Positions 35,200 through 46,815 of a stretch of DNA of 64,000 bases are shown piece by piece. Source of the stretch: Chlorocebus sabaeus (lineage: Eukaryota > Chordata > Mammalia > Primates > Cercopithecidae); contig NC_132910.1 of NCBI RefSeq assembly GCF_047675955.1, forward strand, positions 97,180,923-97,244,922, given 5' to 3'. Numbering within the stretch: position 1 is the stretch's first letter; every line of letters begins with the position of its first letter. The position numbers were made by a program, and so were the translations under genes. The notes below the pieces were generated by a model, which saw only the letters and a program-made list of their open reading frames with translations, was not told where the DNA came from and did no database searches.

Positions 35200-37937
35200 A
35201 TCAAACAGCAACATCCAGTAAATCTAGGCTTAAAAAATGGTTTTTTTAATTTCAAACTAAAATCTGCCATTTCCAATAATACAGACTACTGTTTTTTAGA
35301 AATGCTAAATGTTTACTTGAAATCCTGAGTCCATGATGAAGTTTGAAGGTCTAACACTGCTTTCATCGCAGGAACCAACAATTAAAGGGAAGATTATCTT
35401 TGGTTGATAGAATCAAGTTTATACAGTTTATGCATCCTCTATTTTCCTCCTGCTTCTCTCCACATGGCCAGATTTATTTGGAATGGTAGTGGGGTCTGAA
35501 TCAATGAGGCATATTAATAATAGAACAAAACTTTTAAAAAGTTCTAAGAAAATATTTAACACTATTTACTCCAGCAGTCTCTCCCCGCCACACACACACC
35601 CAATTAGGACTTGATATTCTCACTTTAAGAATCTGTAATATAAATGAAGGCAAGAACCTTAATCGTTTGGCTCACCATACTATTATGCCAGACCCCCAAA
35701 ATATTAGCTCAACAAATAGATTAACCATTCAAAATTTTTAGTTTGAAGGAAAAAGAAACAAAGAAATAAGAACTATTTGCCACATTTTCATCAATTAGTA
35801 GTTAATAAGCATCTCCTACTAAAGACCATAAACTAAGCAGTTCTGTAGTAGGCTGGATTCAAATTAAGGAAATTTAATTTTTATTTTAAACGACTGCTAG
35901 GATCATCTTTCTTAGGAGGTCCTTTACAAACCTCCTGAACCAGAATAATTTATATTTATTTATTTTACTCAAATGAGTATAGCAGCAAATACTTTCCCAG
36001 TTTGGGACTGATGATGTTTTAAAAATTAATAAAAATTAAAATGAAAGTACATGGCATTTGTTAAAGGGTAATAAAATAACTCCAGTCAATTGGCTAGTTC
36101 TATACTAGTAGATTTCTTTAAACGGTAATGAAATCATTGCTTTAAAAAAATCCATCATTATTAAAATTAAAAAAAAGTTGCCTCAGCCTCCACCAAAATT
36201 AGATTTGTAAGTTGCTGGTCATTCCTATAATTAAATCTGTGTCACAAATTTGCAAGAAAAATGATCACTGTGACTAATGCATTTACTTGCCACACAAGTC
36301 CTGCCAGACAGCATAGAACATTATGCTGCTAAAATAGAATAGGTATAGATTCTATACATTTTTATTAAGTAACAAAGACCATTTTTTATTTACAATGATT
36401 GTACTTCAGATAAGAGTTTGTTTTAAAAACAAACCCACATGCAGCTATCACCGGGTCTTCCTGACTGGAGCATTATGGCATATTTTTAACTCTGCAAATA
36501 TGTTTGTCACTTTGGCACACATACCACTGTTTTTCTAGAGAGGTGTTATGTAAAAAATGATCTAGTGAAAGAAACGCAAACATGTTTAGGTTGCCAGAGT
36601 CCCTGATTCTAGGAGTTTCTTCATTTGACTTCTCCAAATAATTTTAATTCATTTATTTGATGGCGTGATTGAGAAGTGACCTCAGAGAACGGTGTTTCCC
36701 AAAGTGTAAATGAAAACAAGATAACTCAAAGGACACGTGCACAGAGAATTAGTAATGCAACTTACTGTCTTTTCAACTCTCAATCCTTCGGATTGCAGAA
36801 GGAGAAAGTGATTTGTTTGGTGCTGGTACTAATTTCACCTTTTATCAAAAGAAGAGCAGGCATCAGATTCAGAGCCTTGAATAGCAGCAGAGGTTAGCTA
36901 CAAATTAATAGTAGCTTTTTTTTCCATTGACTTAATTTCAGTTACCTTCTATTCACGACAAGATAGTTCTTTATTTATAGTGTTGATGTAAAGTTTTGGC
37001 TTGAACTAAATTTAAATTGAAAATGTGAGTCTTATTTAACAAACAGTATGCTGACATGGCAAAAGCTATAATGATGCCTGAATGCTGGAAAGCACTGCAT
37101 TGAAGACAGTCTTCATTCCTGTCTTCTCTCTTTCTTAAATATTTTATTATTATTTTTCCCATATTTATGTTTTGTGTATTTGCTTCAGTATCTTGAAAAA
37201 TGCCTTGAATCTAATGGACTCTGAGTATATCTGTGCTGATTTTCTATCCCATTTTCCTATATTGTGCTACCTGCTAATTGAACCAATGGTATTTTTAAAA
37301 CAAAAGTCGTCTGATCTCAGCAATCCAGCTCTTATGATGTTCACTTGCTCAAATAGGTGATGATCAAATGAAATGCATAGCATGATGATGGGTTGCATTG
37401 TGCAACGGTGGAAACCAACTTCCATTCATCTGAACACAGTTATTAATTTTAACACCCAGGATGGGCCATTTAAACTGTTGGTTTTATCCAGTTCTTCCCA
37501 CTAAATGATGAACTTGAAACAGCATCTATAATATGGTACTGATACTGCTTAAATATTAAGTCGTATGTTCTGGCATTTGTTTAATGAAAATAAAAACTTT
37601 TTTATAAACAAGCCATGAACTTTTGAGGTAAAACTAAGATACTAAGTGAACAATTTGGGTTGCTTAAGATTTTAAGAAAATTAAGCGCATGCACACACAC
37701 ACAAATTCAGCATAGTCTTCAATACTTTACAAAATAAGAGACCCCATAAACCGTAAACTAAATATATCCTAGACTTAGGTGAAAGCAAACCAAATTAACA
37801 ACTGAATCTTATCTAGTACCACCTTTAAGCCTCTGTTTAACATTTGAGATTCTTGATCTAATTTTTAAAAAGCTTTGTTCCACAGCAATCAATGAGTAAC
37901 AAAGATAATGGTGTTTCCTCTTTAACCATTCTAAATA
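35200..37937. other. Repeat-poor unassigned intron
   Basis: About 2.7 kb with no transposon that I can name. Small L2-like hints at about 35650-35725. A CA-rich spot lies at 37688-37702. If constrained elements exist in this intron, this block and 41.3-45.0 kb are where I would look first. Confidence 0.4.
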
Positions 37938-38081
37938 TTTCAGAAATTCTTACATTTATGTTACCGTGAATTTCTCTAATGTTTTATAGCATAGTTGGAA
38001 ACTCGATTTGGCATGATCATCTTTGTCATTCACTAGGGTTCCCTTTTAAGATCAGGAGTCACCAAAAACAATAAAATAGGC
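37938..38081 (+). repeat. Ancient local duplication, copy A
   Basis: About 144 bases aligning in direct orientation to 38561-38711. Shared blocks include 'tgaaattctta'-type starts, 'atgatca.ctt.gtca' and 'ttcccttttaagat.aggag' (split), ending 'ataggc'. Confidence 0.75.
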
Positions 38082-38560
38082 GTATATCATTGTACAGGAA
38101 AGGAAAAATTACAAGAAGGTGATAAACATACAAGTTATTATTATTAAAACATGGCATTCGTGTTTGGGATTTCTTTTCTTTCAGCAGCTATAATAACATC
38201 AGTAAACTATTCAAATTTTTCTACAAAGCAGGGTAGTAACGGGGAACCAGCCAAAGCAGAGGGAAGACAGAACAACTGGGTAAGGGAAGAAAAATATAAA
38301 CTGGCTAGTTTTTCACCCCAAGGCAAAGAGTTCCTTTTAACCTTTGATCTGGCATGAAAAGAAAATTGTTCATCTTAGAATAGCTTCTGCTAGTTCCAGC
38401 AACGTGTATTTTAAAAGAGAAGAATTATGTGAAAGAAACCCATTTCTTGACACTTTAAATGAAGAGATTTAGAAAGTAATCAGTGACTCGTATAGATCTT
38501 TTTTAGATTAGATGTTTTGAATTTACAAGGATGATTTAACTTTCTGACTCTTTGATAATG

Positions 38561-38711
38561 TTTCTGAAATTCTTATTAGTACATCTATGTTGCCATGAAT
38601 TGTTCTAATGTTTATAACATCATTATTAAAAACTCAGTTTGGTATGATCAGCTTGTCACTCCTTAGCGTTTCCCTTTAAGATTAGGAGTTACCAAAAATA
38701 ATAACATAGGC
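38561..38711 (+). repeat. Ancient local duplication, copy B
   Basis: Partner of 37938-38081, about 620 bases away. Roughly three quarters of positions agree by eye, with a few small indels. No known repeat family recognised. Confidence 0.75.
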
Positions 38712-38714
38712 TGA

Positions 38715-39595
38715 GGAGTCTAAAAATAGCAAAGTTCTAAACGTTCCTTTTACACTTTAACCTATCATTTTTAGAGACATGGAAACACTGAATTCAGCCT
38801 CCAAATCAAAAATGCTAAGTTCTAACAAATCAAATGATCTAAATTTAGTTTGGGGAATTTGTTTTCAACACAATTGAATCTTTTGAAATTAAAGAAAAAA
38901 ATTTCAATTAGAATTTCCCCAAAAGATGTATTTATTTTTAAAAAACCAACACCTTCTGATGAGGAGCAACATGTGAGTTGCCTGAACTTGAAGTACAAAT
39001 ACATACATGTATATACATAAATTTTAATAGCATTTTAGTTATTCAGGGTGCTTTACTATCAAATTTTATTAAAATCTCATTAAGAGAGAAATCTCAAATC
39101 ACTTACTATGTTCCACAATTATTATAAACTGAACGATTTAAATGAGAGGAGGAGATAATGACATTAACTTCTTAACTTAAAGCAATCCTCCATGGCATGA
39201 TTTTAAAATATTTTCTTAGTCTCAAATTTATGTAAATTGAATTCACCTATCATTAGTTATTACCCACCTAGTTACATTAAAAACAATAACAAAAACAACA
39301 AAAAGAGCTTTCTATAATAATTAGTTCCTAAAAACACTGTTTAAATTAGACCCAGGACATTATTAAACTAGCTATGAATATGTACAGTATTTTATTTAGT
39401 ATATCCAGATGCCTGAAAATCAACAAAAATGCCCTCAGAGTTCTTTCTTCAAATACTCTTCTAATAAAAGCCTTTCATTCAAAGATTTAAGGTAATCTGA
39501 AATAAATACCCTTTTCAGATTCTATTATGTTTGTACCACAGGAATGGTCACTCATAATCAGAGAATAATCAACGGATCAGGGTATTTTAGATCTT
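38715..39595. other. Unassigned intronic sequence
   Basis: AT-rich; nothing recognisable. Confidence 0.4.
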
Positions 39596-39599
39596 GCAG

Positions 39600-39880
39600 G
39601 GCTCAGTCAGAGATAACCAATTTCCTTATTTCATGGATATCCATAGTCACACACACATAAAAGTTCATGGCAGAGCTTGGACAAAAACCTAGATCTAACA
39701 TTTAGCTCAAAGTTATTTCTTATCATATCATATAAACATTTTATATAATTTATCCCACAAGTCCACAGTTTAGGCACTATCATTGCCTCATTTTATATAT
39801 AGGGAAGCTTACATAGTTAGGCTAGTCGTCAGTCAAGTAAGAATTTAAACCCAGTCTGGCTCCAGAAACCATACCACTAC
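39600..39880 (-). mobile_element. Two MIR pieces, reversed
   Basis: 39600-39710 ('gcagagcttggacaaaaacc') and 39735-39880 ('taggcactatcattgcctca', 'acccagtctggctccagaa') both read as antisense MIR. Confidence 0.6.
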
Positions 39881-40149
39881 TCATAATCCTAAATTTTAAG
39901 AACAGGTGGATATTTTCCATTTATAGAGAAAATTCCCAAATAGCTGTAACAAGTACCATCCTTTAAGAATAATAAAATAAAAATATAAAGTTTACAATTT
40001 GGAATTTCACTCCTGTAAAATAAACCTTCTTCCTAATCCCAACTCAAGCACCAATTTCTCCCTGAAGCCTTCTCATGTCATTTAACTGAGATGAACGTCT
40101 TTCTTCAAACCTTTAATAATTGTTGTACATTGTTCATATGTAGAATGTA

Positions 40150-40720
40150 CTAGCTGTCTCAATATCTATTTTCCTCTTCTTTCTTAGTAACAGAAATCTA
40201 ATTTTCAGCTCTCAGTAAATTGCCATATTTCCCAACTTCAGTGGCTAGAAGTGATCATGTGACTGAGTTCTACAAAAGGAAGTGCTAGTATTGTGGTGGA
40301 ATTCCAGGAATGCTGTTCAAAGAAAGAAGATTCAGGTTTCAGGGAGCTCTTTCTTCTTTTTCCTTTTTCTTTTTTTTTTGAGACAGAGTCTTGCGCTTTA
40401 GCCCAGGCTGGAGTAGGGAGCTCTTTTTTCTATTCTCACTACTTTACCTTGCTATCCAGACGTTCTGGCTGGGGCTCCAGCAGCTATCTTGGATCATGAG
40501 GCAGCCTTGAGGAAGAAAACTGCATGCTGCAGATGGTGGAGGACAGAGATAGGAGTCTTGGCCCATGATGAGACCATGAAGCCACTATACCATACTTGGA
40601 CAGCTCCCTCCAAATGGAAAAATTTATTATTATGGAAAAATAAATCTTAATCTCGTGTAAGTCACTATTATTATTATTTTTTCTGTTAAGCCAAACCTAA
40701 TTCTAACTGATACAGTTCAC
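40150..40720 (+). mobile_element. Ancient repeat, family not named, with a mini-Alu
   Basis: Contains 'agtggctagaagtgatcatg', 'ccagcagctatcttggatca' and 'aaataaatcttaatctcg', paralleled at 51430-51760 ('gaaagctatcttgcatcc', 'gaaaaataagtccttcc') and at 11740. These are copies of the same old element. A TAT-rich spot lies at 40666-40680. Confidence 0.5.
40351..40414 (-). mobile_element. Severely truncated Alu (64 bp) with target-site duplication
   Basis: T-rich tract followed by only 'gagacagagtcttgcgcttt' and 'agcccaggctggagt' of the Alu 3' end. The identical 12-mer AGGGAGCTCTTT flanks it (40339-40350, 40415-40426), showing a real insertion of a tiny Alu rather than a deletion product. Confidence 0.85.
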
Positions 40721-40914
40721 ACATGTTTCATAATCCTAGGTTGTTGTAACTATGGTGAAGAGAGGAAAAAAAGATATAGAATTATTTCTCTTACAACACT
40801 GGAGCAAAACATACCTAATCATAATTTTCACTCTCGAACTCTCTCTGGTAATTTTCAACTTTGTGAAAGAAAAAGCAGGGGAAGGAACGGGAATAAAAAA
40901 AGTAAAACAACACT

Positions 40915-41240
40915 TCTGCCTTTCTGCCATTGCTCATGCCATTTCCTCTCCTCTCCTTTACCAGTTAATTCCTACCCATACCTCAAGGCCCAGCTCAGAG
41001 CAATCACTTCTGTCAGACCTGTGAATTTAGAGTGCATATTGTCTGTGCCATTTATTTGACAATCATATATCTCTAGTAACATCTTTCATATGGCTTGTTA
41101 ACTTTTACATTGCATTTCTTTTTCTACATGTCATCTCCACAACCTAGTGGGACCCACCTTATATTTCTTTGCATTCTTCACAGACACTAGAAAACTACCT
41201 CTGTGTAGCAGGAAATCAATAAATACCTTTGATCGATTAA
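40915..41240 (+). mobile_element. L2 3' half, sense
   Basis: 'ctcaaggcccagctcagagc', 'cttctgtcagacctgtgaat', 'tgtagcaggaaatcaataaa' and 'tgatcgattaactga' follow the L2 3' order. Confidence 0.7.
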
Positions 41241-41244
41241 CTGA

Positions 41245-42865
41245 ATTAGGGTAAGAAAAAAAAGTGAAGAAAAGAAAAAGAGCAAAAGACTAAGAAGTGA
41301 GAATACACAGCTTCTTAGGAGTGAAAGAGCATAATACAAATCCCAAAGAACCACAAGCACAAGTTGTACTTCACTAGACCTTACCAAACAAGTGGGCCTG
41401 GTAAAACAAATATGATACGTTCATATAGTCAGTGCATGTCTCACACTATACTTAGTAAGCTTGTTCTCTAACAAAGGAATCATGTATTTTGTTTCAGTCA
41501 CTCAGACAAAATTGTGTCAACTTTATTTTCTCAAAGTCTAGACATCTGAAAGACTAAGAGATCCAACTTAAGAAGCTATGTTTTGATAGTGGAGGTGTAT
41601 GGTACCAAATCATGTACCAAAATTGGCTTCCAGAAAGTTCGTATTTTACAGATATTATTCTATTAAACAATTGTGACAACATATAGAATAATGCTTGGAC
41701 ACATGAAATAATGACTTAAAATATTACTGAGTCTAAACTAAGCAATCCAAAAGATTATTTTTTAAAACAGACTTTATTGTCTAAAACCCAGAAATAAGAC
41801 AGCATCACAAAAATCATTACTGGCTCTATAAAAATAAGATATAGGCTATGCATATTTTTTGCAGATGCTACATCATTAAAAACTCTGTAAGGCTATGTGA
41901 CACTAAAAGCTGTGTAGCACTATGTAGAATTAACACTATGTAACAACATGTTTAAAAGTTTTAACTACATTTAAATACAAACAATAATAATTAACACAGC
42001 ATTTTAAACAGAGGTAATTGATATTTTACCTAGACTCATGAACTAGTTTATACATCACTTAGTTTACTCTCAATTATTTGTAAATCACTGTACTACATAC
42101 CTGCTAATGAGTTATGCCCCCCAAAATATAATATTCTAATTTACTTCAGGAATTTAACAAAGTTTTAAGGCACAAAAAATTTTAAATTAACAGAAAACTT
42201 AGTTTCTCAATCTTTCACAACACAAATCAAGTCTCTGTTATATCATTTATTTTAAAATAATGATTAAAAATGCTAAAACAACATCCTTATATTGGTTCTA
42301 CTTATGAAAGCTGAATTACTTTTGAATCTTTATATATACATATTGATACAACATTTACTTGCAAATTACTCATTAGTCATATCTTCCTTTCAAATTTTCT
42401 TTCACATAGATTTCTCAGAAGCATCCAAGCCAGTAGTTTCTTTGACAGTGAAATGTACAAAATAAATGGCATGTCAACAAGTAAATTAGCATTCCCTTTC
42501 TGACCAGCTGGGTCATGTTTCCTTTTCAAAATCCTTAGTCCCATGACACAAAATAATAATAATCTAAAAGACCTCATTAAATGATCAATATATTGACATA
42601 ACCTCTATAAGGAGACACATAGTGTTTTAATTGATTCCTTGAATTCATTAAATGGAATATTAAAACCCAAGCCTCCAAAATATATTGTAAGAGAACATTT
42701 GATTTATTTACTAACTAATTTTCTTCAGGGTATAGATACTGGCACATGAAAAGATTCAACAACTTTTATATTTAACCAAAAAGTAAAGGAAATCCAGCTT
42801 TCACTAAATCTTTCATATAAACAATATCACAGCAAAAGTTGTAATAGACAAGTTAAACCATGTTT
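41245..42865. other. Repeat-poor intron next to the exon
   Basis: No transposon that I can name within 1.6 kb downstream (in gene orientation) of the SLC10A7 exon. Confidence 0.45.
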
Positions 42866-42871
42866 ACTTAC
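42866..42871 (-). promoter_or_regulatory. Splice donor GTAAGT of the SLC10A7 exon
   Basis: The plus strand reads ACTTAC, giving GTAAGT immediately after the last codon (TTG) on the minus strand. This fits the U1-complementary consensus well. Confidence 0.88.
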
Positions 42872-42910
42872 CAAAAAACTTCCAAAGGCTGAATTAAATA
42901 TTGCAGCTGC
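42872..42910 (-). CDS. SLC10A7: SLC10A7 internal coding exon (39 nt, 13 codons)
   Basis: Read on the minus strand these 39 bases translate, in phase 0 at both ends, to AAAIFNSAFGSFL. I recognise this as a piece of SLC10A7, where it sits between a segment ending ...VGGNE and one starting GIVITPLL. SLC10A7 is a multi-pass membrane protein of the SLC10 bile-acid/sodium symporter family, linked to cellular calcium handling, the secretory pathway and skeletal development. The peptide is hydrophobic with small residues, as expected for a transmembrane core segment. The exon has a pyrimidine-rich acceptor ending in TATAG on one side and a GTAAGT donor on the other. Because it is 39 nt and symmetric, skipping it would remove 13 residues without a frameshift. 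It is probably exon 5, but that numbering is from memory. No neighbouring exon was found in the window. The match rests on recall of the protein; the splice sites and frame are seen directly. Confidence 0.93.
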
Positions 42911-42941
42911 CTATAAAGAAAATAAATAGGGGGAAAAAACT
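42911..42941 (-). promoter_or_regulatory. Splice acceptor and pyrimidine tract of the SLC10A7 exon
   Basis: On the minus strand a T/C-rich stretch containing TTTTTTCCCCC leads through TTTCTTTATAG directly into the exon. The invariant AG is at plus positions 42911-42912. The tract is interrupted by A residues but is an ordinary-strength acceptor. Confidence 0.85.
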
Positions 42942-45090
42942 CATTGAAAGTAAATAGGAATAATAAAGACAAAGATTATCATTCTCCCTTCCCCCATTAT
43001 TCAAAACCTTAAAATATTGACTCTATAAAGCAAAGTTAGTCATTGCTTCCAAAATTGCCAGTGGCCTGTAGTTCACTGAGACAGATGAGCTACAGCTTAG
43101 GAATTCATAAATAATGGGTCTCAAAAGCAGGCAGAAAACACTTGTCATGCCTTGAACCTATATGACAGTACCAAAAGAATCACTGACAATGCTAAATTGA
43201 GACCACGTTGTTATTGATTTTCCTACTAAATTTAAAACAATCAGAGGTTGATTTATTCATTAAAAAATGTATATCACTAGGAGAAAGAAAAACAGAATTG
43301 TAAGACAAACATTAATTGCTCCCTGTCAGTGGCACAGTCTTAGGAGCTACAATCACAAGGCAAGATGTGTTTCTATACATCACACATTAGAAATAGGAAC
43401 AATGCTGTTAAGACCAGGAAAGTTATTGCTGTACCATTAATTCTAAGGTAAAGAAAAGAAAGAAAAACTCCAAATTGGTGTTCAAAATTCAAAGAAGAAA
43501 CATTTGACTTTCTGCTTACCTAAATATCCACGGAATACACAGTAGATGTAATATAGCTCTTAATTTTAATTTAATCACTATATTCAGTGAAGCTATGCCA
43601 GAGTCCTGCAAGCTTCTCACATTACCCAAAAGGAAAAAACTTGTGTAACATCCAATTTGATAAAAAGAAAATAAGAAAGAAAAAAAAATAAAAGGGGTAG
43701 AGAGAACCGATTTACATCTCCTGCACATCCAGAGCAGAATTAAATTAATCATCATGGACATTAGCAGCCACACTGTAGTAAAAAGAGGATATCAGTTTAG
43801 TAAGTTTGAATAAAGTCCAAAGCCAGGCTAAGAGCTGTAGCTGAAAATGCCTTCTGCTCCAGAAGAGGATGCAATGAGAGTGAATGGGTAATGAGATCCT
43901 TGGCTCCAGAGAGCTTAGCTCTCCTATTCCAGTTCATAATTAATTCAAAGCTTTGATAATTTCATTAGATTTCTCCTTTGCTGGCCCTATCAATAAAAGA
44001 TGGCACTGGACCACAGTTCCTCTGTGGCATAAACACAGGCACAGGCACAGACCAGGGAAACCTTTGCTTCCTGACAGGGACAATGGCATATGGTGTTCTG
44101 TGTTGTACAGGGAGCAGTGAAAAAAAGAAAATCAGCTAAATAAAACATTACAGATGACAATTGTAAACTATAGCAATATATTTAACACATCTTCCTGGAA
44201 TTCCATTATGGATGATTCCAGGAAAAAGTTTTATGTCTGGGGAAAAATAAGTAAAAGGGTATAAATAAATGAGTTGTGGTGACACCAACAGGGAACACTG
44301 GCCCTCCTTCCTACAAAAAATGTACCTTTCTCACAAACAATTTTTATATTTAGATCTTATTTTGTGCTTAAAAACGGAATTACTTCTTTTTAATAAAGGA
44401 AGGAGGTCTTCCCCCTTTGAGCCTCTCTCTTCTGAATTCCTTTATTTCTAGTCCCTTTCACTAAGCTTTTACTCAATAACGAGTGGTTTTGTATAGCATT
44501 TGAGGAAACAAAGAATCATTCAAGGAAAAAAGACTCAGAAGTCAAAGTAAAATAACTATATATGACAAATAATATCATACTCATAAATAACTCATAAATA
44601 CTCATAACTATATGAGTATATAGCAACTACTACTCATAAGATCAAATCACCCTCCTACCCTCTCTTGTTCTCTTCTTTAACACAAATGCAAGAAATACAT
44701 TTTATATGAATTGGCCTATGTTCTTGCCTCTTATAAAATGGGATATCTTAGGTACCCAAAGATGCTGCAGATCAACTCATTCTTAGTTGTTTTCCAACAG
44801 TGGTGATGGATTTGAACTCAGTTGACTATACTGTCCTCCTGTGCAGTGAGCACCGTCAATCTTTTGTGAAATGATTGATTAAGGTTCTCGGTACTCTGAA
44901 GACCATGTGAAATCAGACACTGAAACCAAGGATCTTGTGCTCAACAGCAACTGATAATTAAGGTAATAGTTGGCTCAATTTTGTGGTTGCAGTCTATGAA
45001 ACAACCATGATTACCAGAGTTTCAACAGGTAATAATAAATATTTAGAGTATTTTACTGATATATAAAAGACATGCATGTATTTCGACTTA
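42942..45090. other. Repeat-poor intron next to the exon
   Basis: No transposon or second exon recognised. The 43800-44110 part is less AT-rich. 44440-44640 has a repeated 'ctcataa' string of low complexity. Confidence 0.45.
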
Positions 45091-45094
45091 GGGA

Positions 45095-45279
45095 GGAATT
45101 CCCAGCTCCTTGCCATGGTGTCCAAGCCTCTCCATGAACAGGTTTCTACCCATCTCATTCCCTGCCTCAAATTTTACATTCCGACAACAATGAACTACTT
45201 GCAGTTCCCCAAACTCATCAGGCCATTTCTTCCTTCCTTGCTCCCCGGCCTGAAATACCCTTCCCCCTCTTCTACCTAG
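45095..45279 (+). mobile_element. L2 fragment (left of the LTR insertion)
   Basis: 'caagcctctccatgaacagg' and 'ggcctgaaataccctt' followed by 'cctcttctacctag' correspond to the sense L2. It continues after the insertion. Confidence 0.6.
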
Positions 45280-46130
45280 GTAATTCTATTTTATTTTAAT
45301 AACACAGCTTGGTCATCATCCTTCTGAGATGGGAGAGCTCCCTTGATCCCTTATGGGACTGGTGAAGGGAGTAGCTCATTTACTTGGCCGCCATGCTCAA
45401 TCCCTTACAGGAGTGAGCACACAAGCAAATGGGTGTGGGAATAGGCACAAAGGAACACTGGAACTGGCCAGTTGCTCCTGTCTGGCAGGAGCAGGGTGAG
45501 TTTGTGCTGCCCCGTAGCAGTGTCCAAGTGTGTTACAATGCTCTTTTAGCTCTGCCATCCAGGAGGGGGTGTCTGTGATCCTCGGAGCCCCAGAAGACGT
45601 GTGTTACAATCAGTGCTCTTTTAGCATTTGCCATCCACGGATGGCTAGGTGTTAACTAGCTCAGTGGAGGGTCAGTTGACAGCCTTTTACACTCTGCCCT
45701 CTTGGTACCCAAGTTTTTGTCAGGTGTCCAGGAAAAATCAGGTCGCACAAACAAATCAAAAGCTAGTTAATGTGGAGGACTTTGTTGAGCAGTGGAAGTG
45801 GCTCTCAGAGGGAAAGGGAGATGGAAGGGGGTGCAGTGGCACGATAATCTTCCCCTGGAGTCTGGCCATTCCTAATCGAACTCCTCTCTGACCGTAGTCT
45901 CTGATGTACAGCTGCTCCTCCTCTGGACGTTCGGACGCTTCTCTCTTCTCTCTTCTGTGTGTGTGGGCGCACATGTGTGCACACGTGCCCTGAGTCTGGG
46001 GTTTGCAGTTCTCATGGGCACAAGGGGTGGGGCAGGCCAAAAGGCAACATTCAGGTGGGAAAACAAGAATAGTTCTTACTTTGGGCCATGGGTCCAGACT
46101 TGAGTGTGGAAGTCTTGCCAGGAACCCCAT
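45280..46130 (-). mobile_element. Retrovirus-derived LTR sequence (class I-like), reversed
   Basis: Read on the minus strand it has a non-coding LTR character: 'cccatggcccaaagtaagaa', 'tgttttcccacctgaatgtt' and a polyadenylation-like 'ctgctcaacaaagtcctcc'. Two copies of a unit containing 'taaaagagca' and 'tgtaacacac' follow near 45530-45640. It has more CpG than its surroundings. It lacks any gag, pol or env, so it is a solo LTR or an LTR-bearing transcript copy. A 14-base direct repeat brackets it (45266-45279, 46131-46144). The family was not named with confidence. Confidence 0.65.
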
Positions 46131-46196
46131 CCTCTTCTACCTAGTATTTCTCTGCCTCCTGGCCCTATTACTTCCAAGAGGCTTTCAATGACCTTC
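46131..46196 (+). mobile_element. L2 fragment (right of the LTR insertion)
   Basis: 'cctcttctacctag' is repeated, then 'ccaagaggctttcaatgacc' and 'ttcccctgac' continue the L2. Confidence 0.5.
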
Positions 46197-46201
46197 CCCT
46201 G

Positions 46202-46220
46202 ACACACACACACACACACA
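46202..46220 (+). repeat. (AC)n microsatellite
   Basis: Nine to ten AC units. Confidence 0.9.
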
Positions 46221-46336
46221 ACTTAGCATACACACATATCTACACTTACAGATGGACTGAGTATCCCCACACCTGCTGGCAGAACATCCTGAGCCTATCT
46301 CTGCCACGGGACTTGTCCCACTGTATTGAAATGACT

Positions 46337-46626
46337 GGCTGGGCATAGTGACTCATGCCTGTAATCCCAGCACTTTGGGAGGCCAAGGTGGGCAGATCAC
46401 TTGAGGTCAGGAGTTTGAGATCAGCCTGGCCAACATGGTGAAACCCTGTCTCTCCTAAAAATACAAAAATTAGCCAGACATGGTGGCAGATGCCTGTAAT
46501 CCCCGTGACTTGGGAGGCTGAAGCAGGAGAATTGCTTGAACCCAGGAGGTGGAGGTTGCAGTGAGTCAAGATTACACCACTGCTTTCCAGCCCAGATGAT
46601 GGAGCAAGACCCTATCTCAGAAAAAA
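46337..46626 (+). mobile_element. AluS-type element with target-site duplication
   Basis: GGCTGGGCATAGTGAC start, both arms, short A tail. Flanked by TGAAATGAC at 46327-46335 and 46627-46635. Confidence 0.93.
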
Positions 46627-46729
46627 TGAAATGACCTACTTATATGTCTCTCTCCCCTGGTCATGTAAGGAAGGAATTTAATGAAACTCATCCCAAGCAC
46701 CCACTTGTTTATTACTCCTACTCACACCT

Positions 46730-46767
46730 TGACTCTGAAGTGGCCAGAAGTAGAAAGGGTAAGAAGG

Positions 46768-46815
<48 letters not shown>

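Larger units (their letters stand above)
1..42871 (-). other. SLC10A7: SLC10A7 intron 3' of the exon (partial)
   Basis: Everything below the exon is transcriptionally downstream. No match to the following SLC10A7 segment (GIVITPLL...) was seen, so this intron is at least 42.8 kb. It carries most of the Alus and both local duplications described below. Confidence 0.78.

Noticed and set aside
41245..45090. Search for additional SLC10A7 exons near the recognised exon
   Set aside because: No reverse-complement match to neighbouring SLC10A7 segments with splice sites was seen.
45756..46130. 124-codon minus-strand open frame (and an overlapping one)
   Set aside because: Lies in the LTR sequence, which is non-coding in this class. 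Residues have no retroviral protein features.
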